This document shows, piece after piece, positions 60,789-64,000 of a stretch of 64,000 nt of DNA (position 1 is the first letter of the stretch; each line of letters begins with the position of its first letter). Position numbers and translations under genes: made by a program. The stretch is from Streptomyces decoyicus (GTDB lineage: Bacteria > Actinomycetota > Actinomycetes > Streptomycetales > Streptomycetaceae): contig NZ_CP082301.1 of NCBI RefSeq assembly GCF_019880305.1, positions 682,001 to 746,000 on the forward strand. The letters run 5' to 3'. The notes under the pieces were generated by a model. That model saw only the letters and a program-made list of their open reading frames with translations. It did no database searches and was not told where the DNA came from.

Positions 60789-62372
60789 TCAGCCCGCCCC
60801 GAGCACGCTCCGGACGCTGTCGCGCTCGCCCCCGCCGGGCACATGGCCGCAGTCGTCCCCGGCCGCGACGGGCCGGCCGACGAGGCCGCGTCCCGGCAGG
60901 TCGACATAGTCGCAGTCGGTGTCGGCCACGACGCGCCGAGGCGACGCACCGGACGGGCAGGCCGTCAGATGGGCGGTCACATAGGCCGCGCTGGTCCTGG
61001 TGATATCGCGGGTCAGCCCGAGGGGAAGCAGCGAGCGGGTCCCGGCGATCGCCTCGTCCTCCCCGGCGCGCAGCACCACCCGGATGTCCGGGGCCACACC
61101 GTGGGCGGCGACCGCGACGGCGATGTTGTCCAGTTCATGGGAGCCGACGGCGGCGAGCGCCCGCGCCCGCCCCAGCCCGAGCCGCGCGAGCACCGCCCGG
61201 TCCTCACCGTGCGCCAGCACCACGGGTATCCCCATCGACCGGGCGAGGCGCAGATTCGGAGCGGCGGGCTCGCGCTCGACGCCGACGACCGGGACCCCCA
61301 GCTGACGCAGCGTCTGGCACAGCCGCAGCCCCACCTGCCCCAGCCCCACCACGATGACGTGACCGGACCGGGGCAGCACCCGCGGTCCCAGGACGCCGAC
61401 CAGCCGGGGGCCGAACAGCCGGTCGACGATGCCCGCGGTCAGCAGCGCGGTGAATCCCACCGTCACCAGCATCGCGACCGCGGACACCACCTCGTACACG
61501 GGGTGGCCGGGGTGCGGCACGGCCGGCCCCACCCCGGCGACGACCCGGGCGGCTTCCAGGAAGGCGGTACTGACCGGCTCGTGGAACACACCGACCAGCC
61601 ACACCCAGTCCGCCACCAGTACGGCCACGATGCCCAGCAGCCCGATGAGCAGCAGGCGGGCGTCCGCGTCATGCGGCTGCAACTGTCCCCGCAGCCGTCC
61701 GAGCAGCGCGCGCCGCCGGGCGCCCGTACTCGCCCGCCACGCCGTCTCCTCCAGCCGGCGGTCCGGCCGCCGGACCGCCACGGCGCCGTGCCCGTCGTGC
61801 CATACGGCCAGGGCGTCGGGGTCCACACACAGGCCGGCCAGCGTCGGCGCCAGGAGGTCGGCGGGCGAGACGGGCACACAGTGGGCCAGCAGCAGCCGGA
61901 GCTGCTGTGCCACGGTGCGGTCGAAGACGGTGACGACGATCCGGACGGTGTCGCAGACATGCCGTACGGCAAGGGCATAGCGCAGCGCGGACAGATCGTC
62001 GCCCACCAGGACGGCCACCCCGGCCGGCCGCGCGGCGAGGGCCCGCCGGAGGTCCTGGTCGTCCGGTGCGGCGAGGTGGTCGACCGGATGCCCGCTCTCC
62101 CCCAGGGAGGCGCAGACCCGGCGCGCCAGCGTCGTGGCCCCGATCACGACCATCCCGGCGTCCTGGCGTACCGGGCCCGTGGCCGGATTCAGCCCGGCTG
62201 CTTCGGCCTCGTCCACCGGACGCTCCGGCGGATCCGCCACCGCGGCGTCACCCCTTCCGTCACCTGGTGTTGCCTCCCCCGCCCCGGTGCCGTCGCCCGC
62301 CACTGATGGTGTGGGCGGCGGAGCGTGCCCCGGGGCGGTACGGGTCTGTCGGGCGGAGGGAAGGGTGGCCAT
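60789..62372 (-). CDS. TrkA-N/RCK-type two-domain membrane protein (potassium-channel-like)
   Basis: A 527-residue protein from ATG 62372, with AAGGGG 6 bases upstream. After a Pro/Ala leader comes a first NAD-binding-like domain (MVVIGATTLARRVCASLGES, about 75-185), a helical part, two membrane helices (LLLIGLLGIVAVLVADWVWL and VYEVVSAVAMLVTVGFTALL), then an RCK domain (VIVVGLGQVGLRLCQTLRQL) to about 490. This resembles two-TM K+ channels with RCK domains, but the loop between the helices reads VVAGVGPAVPH, with no TVGYG filter. It may be a transporter or a non-conducting relative. Confidence 0.82.
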   Translation of the reverse strand: MATLPSARQTRTAPGHAPPPTPSVAGDGTGAGEATPGDGRGDAAVADPPERPVDEAEAAGLNPATGPVRQDAGMVVIGATTLARRVCASLGESGHPVDHLAAPDDQDLRRALAARPAGVAVLVGDDLSALRYALAVRHVCDTVRIVVTVFDRTVAQQLRLLLAHCVPVSPADLLAPTLAGLCVDPDALAVWHDGHGAVAVRRPDRRLEETAWRASTGARRRALLGRLRGQLQPHDADARLLLIGLLGIVAVLVADWVWLVGVFHEPVSTAFLEAARVVAGVGPAVPHPGHPVYEVVSAVAMLVTVGFTALLTAGIVDRLFGPRLVGVLGPRVLPRSGHVIVVGLGQVGLRLCQTLRQLGVPVVGVEREPAAPNLRLARSMGIPVVLAHGEDRAVLARLGLGRARALAAVGSHELDNIAVAVAAHGVAPDIRVVLRAGEDEAIAGTRSLLPLGLTRDITRTSAAYVTAHLTACPSGASPRRVVADTDCDYVDLPGRGLVGRPVAAGDDCGHVPGGGERDSVRSVLGAG

Positions 62373-62906
62373 GGAGTCCCCTTGCTCGTCGGCCGGTGAA
62401 CTGGCCGGACTCACGCTAGGGCGCACACGGCTTGAGGCATCTGTCGCGGTGACCAAGGGTTCGCCGACGCCGTTGTCCGCCCGCACCAGCAGCCGCCCGG
62501 ACGCCTGCCGGCACGGGCTCGAATAGCAGCCACCGGACCTCCGCCACCTTCCTTTCCTCGGAACGCGAGCCCTTTTTCCGCCAATCTTCATTGGCCGGAC
62601 GAACAGCTCTCGGAGGGGAATTTGTCCTCTCTCACAAATACGCCACCGCGCACCGCCACATACGCTTACGCAAATCCCAATCCGGACGTGATGCGGCTCA
62701 CCTCTCACGAGGAGGCGGGCCACAGCGCGGAGGCGCGATCAGCGCTCCCCCACCCGCGCAACGGCATCCGAAGGCAACGGCCCGCTCGCCGTGCCTTCGC
62801 ACCTCGTCAGGGCCATGATCGCCGCCTGCCGGCCCCGGCCCCCACGTGCGTCCGGCCACCGAGGCGATCCCAGCAGTCACCACATGCATGACCCCTCCAA
62901 CCCTCA
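62373..62906. other. 534-base divergent spacer without a gene
   Basis: Between the RCK-type protein and the APC permease. A small hairpin CCAAT-CTTC-ATTGG lies at 62581-62594 after a run of five T. Several frames are open but none has a recognisable domain or ribosome binding site. I looked for a riboswitch-like leader before the permease and did not recognise one. Confidence 0.5.
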
Positions 62907-62918
62907 ATGGATGTCGAG

Positions 62919-64000
62919 ATGACTACACCTCCCCCCAGCCCCGTGGCCGCTCCGCCCGCACCGCCCGGGAACGGGCAGGCTCCGGAGCAGTCAGGGCTTC
63001 AGTCGGGCCTCAAGAACCGCCATCTGTCCATGATCGCCGTGGGTGGGGTCATCGGCGCCGGTCTCTTCGTGGGCTCCGCCTCCGGTATCACCGCGGCCGG
63101 CCCCGGCATCCTGCTGTCGTACGCCCTGGTGGGCGCGCTGGTCGTCTTCGTGATGCGGATGCTCGGTGAGATGGCGGCCGCCAACCCGACCTCCGGTTCG
63201 TTCTCCGCCTACGCGGACCGGGCGCTCGGCCGCTGGGCCGGTTTCTCCATCGGCTGGCTGTACTGGTTCTTCTGGGTCGTGGTGCTCGCCGTGGAGGCGA
63301 CCGCCGGTGCGGCGATCCTCACCGGCTGGGTCCCGGCCGTCCCGCAGTGGGCCTGGGCGCTGATCGTGATGGTCGTCCTGACCGCCACCAACCTCGCCTC
63401 CGTCGCCTCGTTCGGCGAGTTCGAGTTCTGGTTCGCGGGCATCAAGGTCGTCGCCATCGCGGCCTTCATCGTCCTCGGCGGTCTGGCGATCTTCGGTGTA
63501 CTGCCCGGCTCCGACAACGCGGCAACCGGCTTCGCCAACCTCACCTCCCATGGCGGCTTCCTGCCGAACGGGCCCAGCGCGATCCTCACCGGCGTGCTGA
63601 TGGTCGTCTTCTCCTTCATGGGCAGCGAGATCGTCACCCTCGCCGCCGGTGAGTCCGAGGACCCGCAGCGCGCGGTCACCAAGGCCACCAAGAGCGTCAT
63701 CTGGCGAGTCGGCATCTTCTACCTCGGCTCGATCCTCCTCGTCGTCTCCCTGCTGCCGTGGAACGACCCCTCGATAGCCAAGAAGGGCTCGTACGTCGCG
63801 GCCCTCGACTCCATCGGCATCCCGCACGCCGGCCAGATCATGAACGTCATCGTGCTGACCGCCGTGCTCTCCTGCCTGAACTCCGGCCTCTACACCGCCT
63901 CCCGGATGGCCTTCTCCCTCGGCCAGCGCCGTGACGCTCCGAAGGCCTTCGCCCGGACGAACTCGCGCGGCGTCCCGCAGGCCGCGATCCTCGCCTCGGT
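62919..64000 (+). CDS. APC-family amino-acid permease, GABA-permease-like, 3' end outside window
   Basis: About 361 residues are visible before the window ends, with no stop. After a Pro/Ala leader the sequence SGLKNRHLSMIAVGGVIGAG starts TM1 with the amino-acid-permease consensus, and ITAAGPGILLSYALVGALVV, EFEFWFAGIKVVAIAAFIV and MGSEIVTLAAGESEDPQRAV are the TM2, TM5-6 and loop signatures of the GabP/ProY/LysP group. It imports an amino acid or GABA using proton motive force. ATG 62907 (four codons upstream) is an alternative start; neither has a strong ribosome binding site. Confidence 0.92.
   Translation, partial: MTTPPPSPVAAPPAPPGNGQAPEQSGLQSGLKNRHLSMIAVGGVIGAGLFVGSASGITAAGPGILLSYALVGALVVFVMRMLGEMAAANPTSGSFSAYADRALGRWAGFSIGWLYWFFWVVVLAVEATAGAAILTGWVPAVPQWAWALIVMVVLTATNLASVASFGEFEFWFAGIKVVAIAAFIVLGGLAIFGVLPGSDNAATGFANLTSHGGFLPNGPSAILTGVLMVVFSFMGSEIVTLAAGESEDPQRAVTKATKSVIWRVGIFYLGSILLVVSLLPWNDPSIAKKGSYVAALDSIGIPHAGQIMNVIVLTAVLSCLNSGLYTASRMAFSLGQRRDAPKAFARTNSRGVPQAAILAS

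Noticed and set aside
62540-62906. Possible riboswitch leader before the APC permease
   Set aside because: I could find only one short hairpin and none of the conserved cores of known classes.
1-64000. tRNA genes, CRISPR arrays, transposases, integrases and attachment sites
   Set aside because: No cloverleaf with GTTCRA loop, no spaced identical repeats of CRISPR type, and no DDE, HUH or integrase motifs were seen by eye. A tRNA scan and profile search would settle this.

Overview
The window is about 71% G+C with strongly G/C-biased third codon positions, no introns, many GTG starts and 4-bp ATGA/GTGA gene overlaps. It carries a gvpOAFGYZJLSK gas-vesicle cluster, a 1,3,6,8-tetrahydroxynaphthalene synthase (RppA) beside a P450, several SpoIIE-type PP2C phosphatases and paralogous molybdoenzymes. 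All of this points to a Streptomyces chromosome, probably an arm or sub-arm region. No tRNA, rRNA, CRISPR array, prophage or insertion sequence was recognised.

Layout. 0-6.5 kb: end of a MATE exporter, an APH-family kinase, a SAM methyltransferase, a PhzF protein, a PAS-PP2C phosphatase and a secreted protein. 6.6-12.1 kb: a polytopic membrane protein, then leftward genes for a membrane-anchored molybdopterin oxidoreductase with a small membrane partner, a CBS-CBS-BON protein, a tandem-Usp protein and a 35-codon relic of a NarL/DevR-type response regulator. 13.0-15.9 kb: a cold-shock module (CspA-like protein, DEAD-box helicase, CBS protein, small protein) bounded by very strong hairpins. 16.0-20.4 kb: a GvpU-like protein, a charged small protein, a DUF2785 protein, a second molybdoenzyme and an XRE-cupin regulator. 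20.8-23.4 kb: P450 plus RppA, a pigment module. 23.8-26.4 kb: a second-copy style dnaK-grpE operon without dnaJ or hspR.

26.8-32.9 kb: the gas-vesicle cluster, preceded by a 12-bp iteron-like array. 33-39.3 kb: a small hydrophobic protein, a Tat-exported type II cholesterol oxidase, a truncated carboxymuconolactone-decarboxylase protein whose ribosome binding site lies in a perfect 19-bp hairpin, a CapA protein, and a divergent DMT exporter/LysR pair with a TACGT-N11-ACGTA operator. 39.4-53.5 kb: a FhuF-like iron reductase, an APC permease, a GNAT, a PAS-GAF-PP2C phosphatase, a PatB aminotransferase, a VWA protein with a secreted partner, a second PhzF, a DUF5685 protein with a Cys-rich tail and another GAF-PP2C. 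53.6-64 kb: UppP, a 30-residue ORF coupled to an acyltransferase, a PucR regulator, a PAS-GAF-PP2C-HATPase protein, a TrkA/RCK-type membrane protein and the start of an APC amino-acid permease.

How it fits together. The best candidates for something under-described are three. The first is the gas-vesicle neighbourhood: a private DnaK/GrpE pair, an iteron array, and GvpY/GvpZ with oppositely charged tails encoded by overlapping genes, with no GvpN or GvpC. The second is the hairpin-masked truncated gene at 35.5 kb. The third is the tiny coupled ORF at 54.9 kb. All functional calls rest on sequence motifs read by eye; no database search was run.
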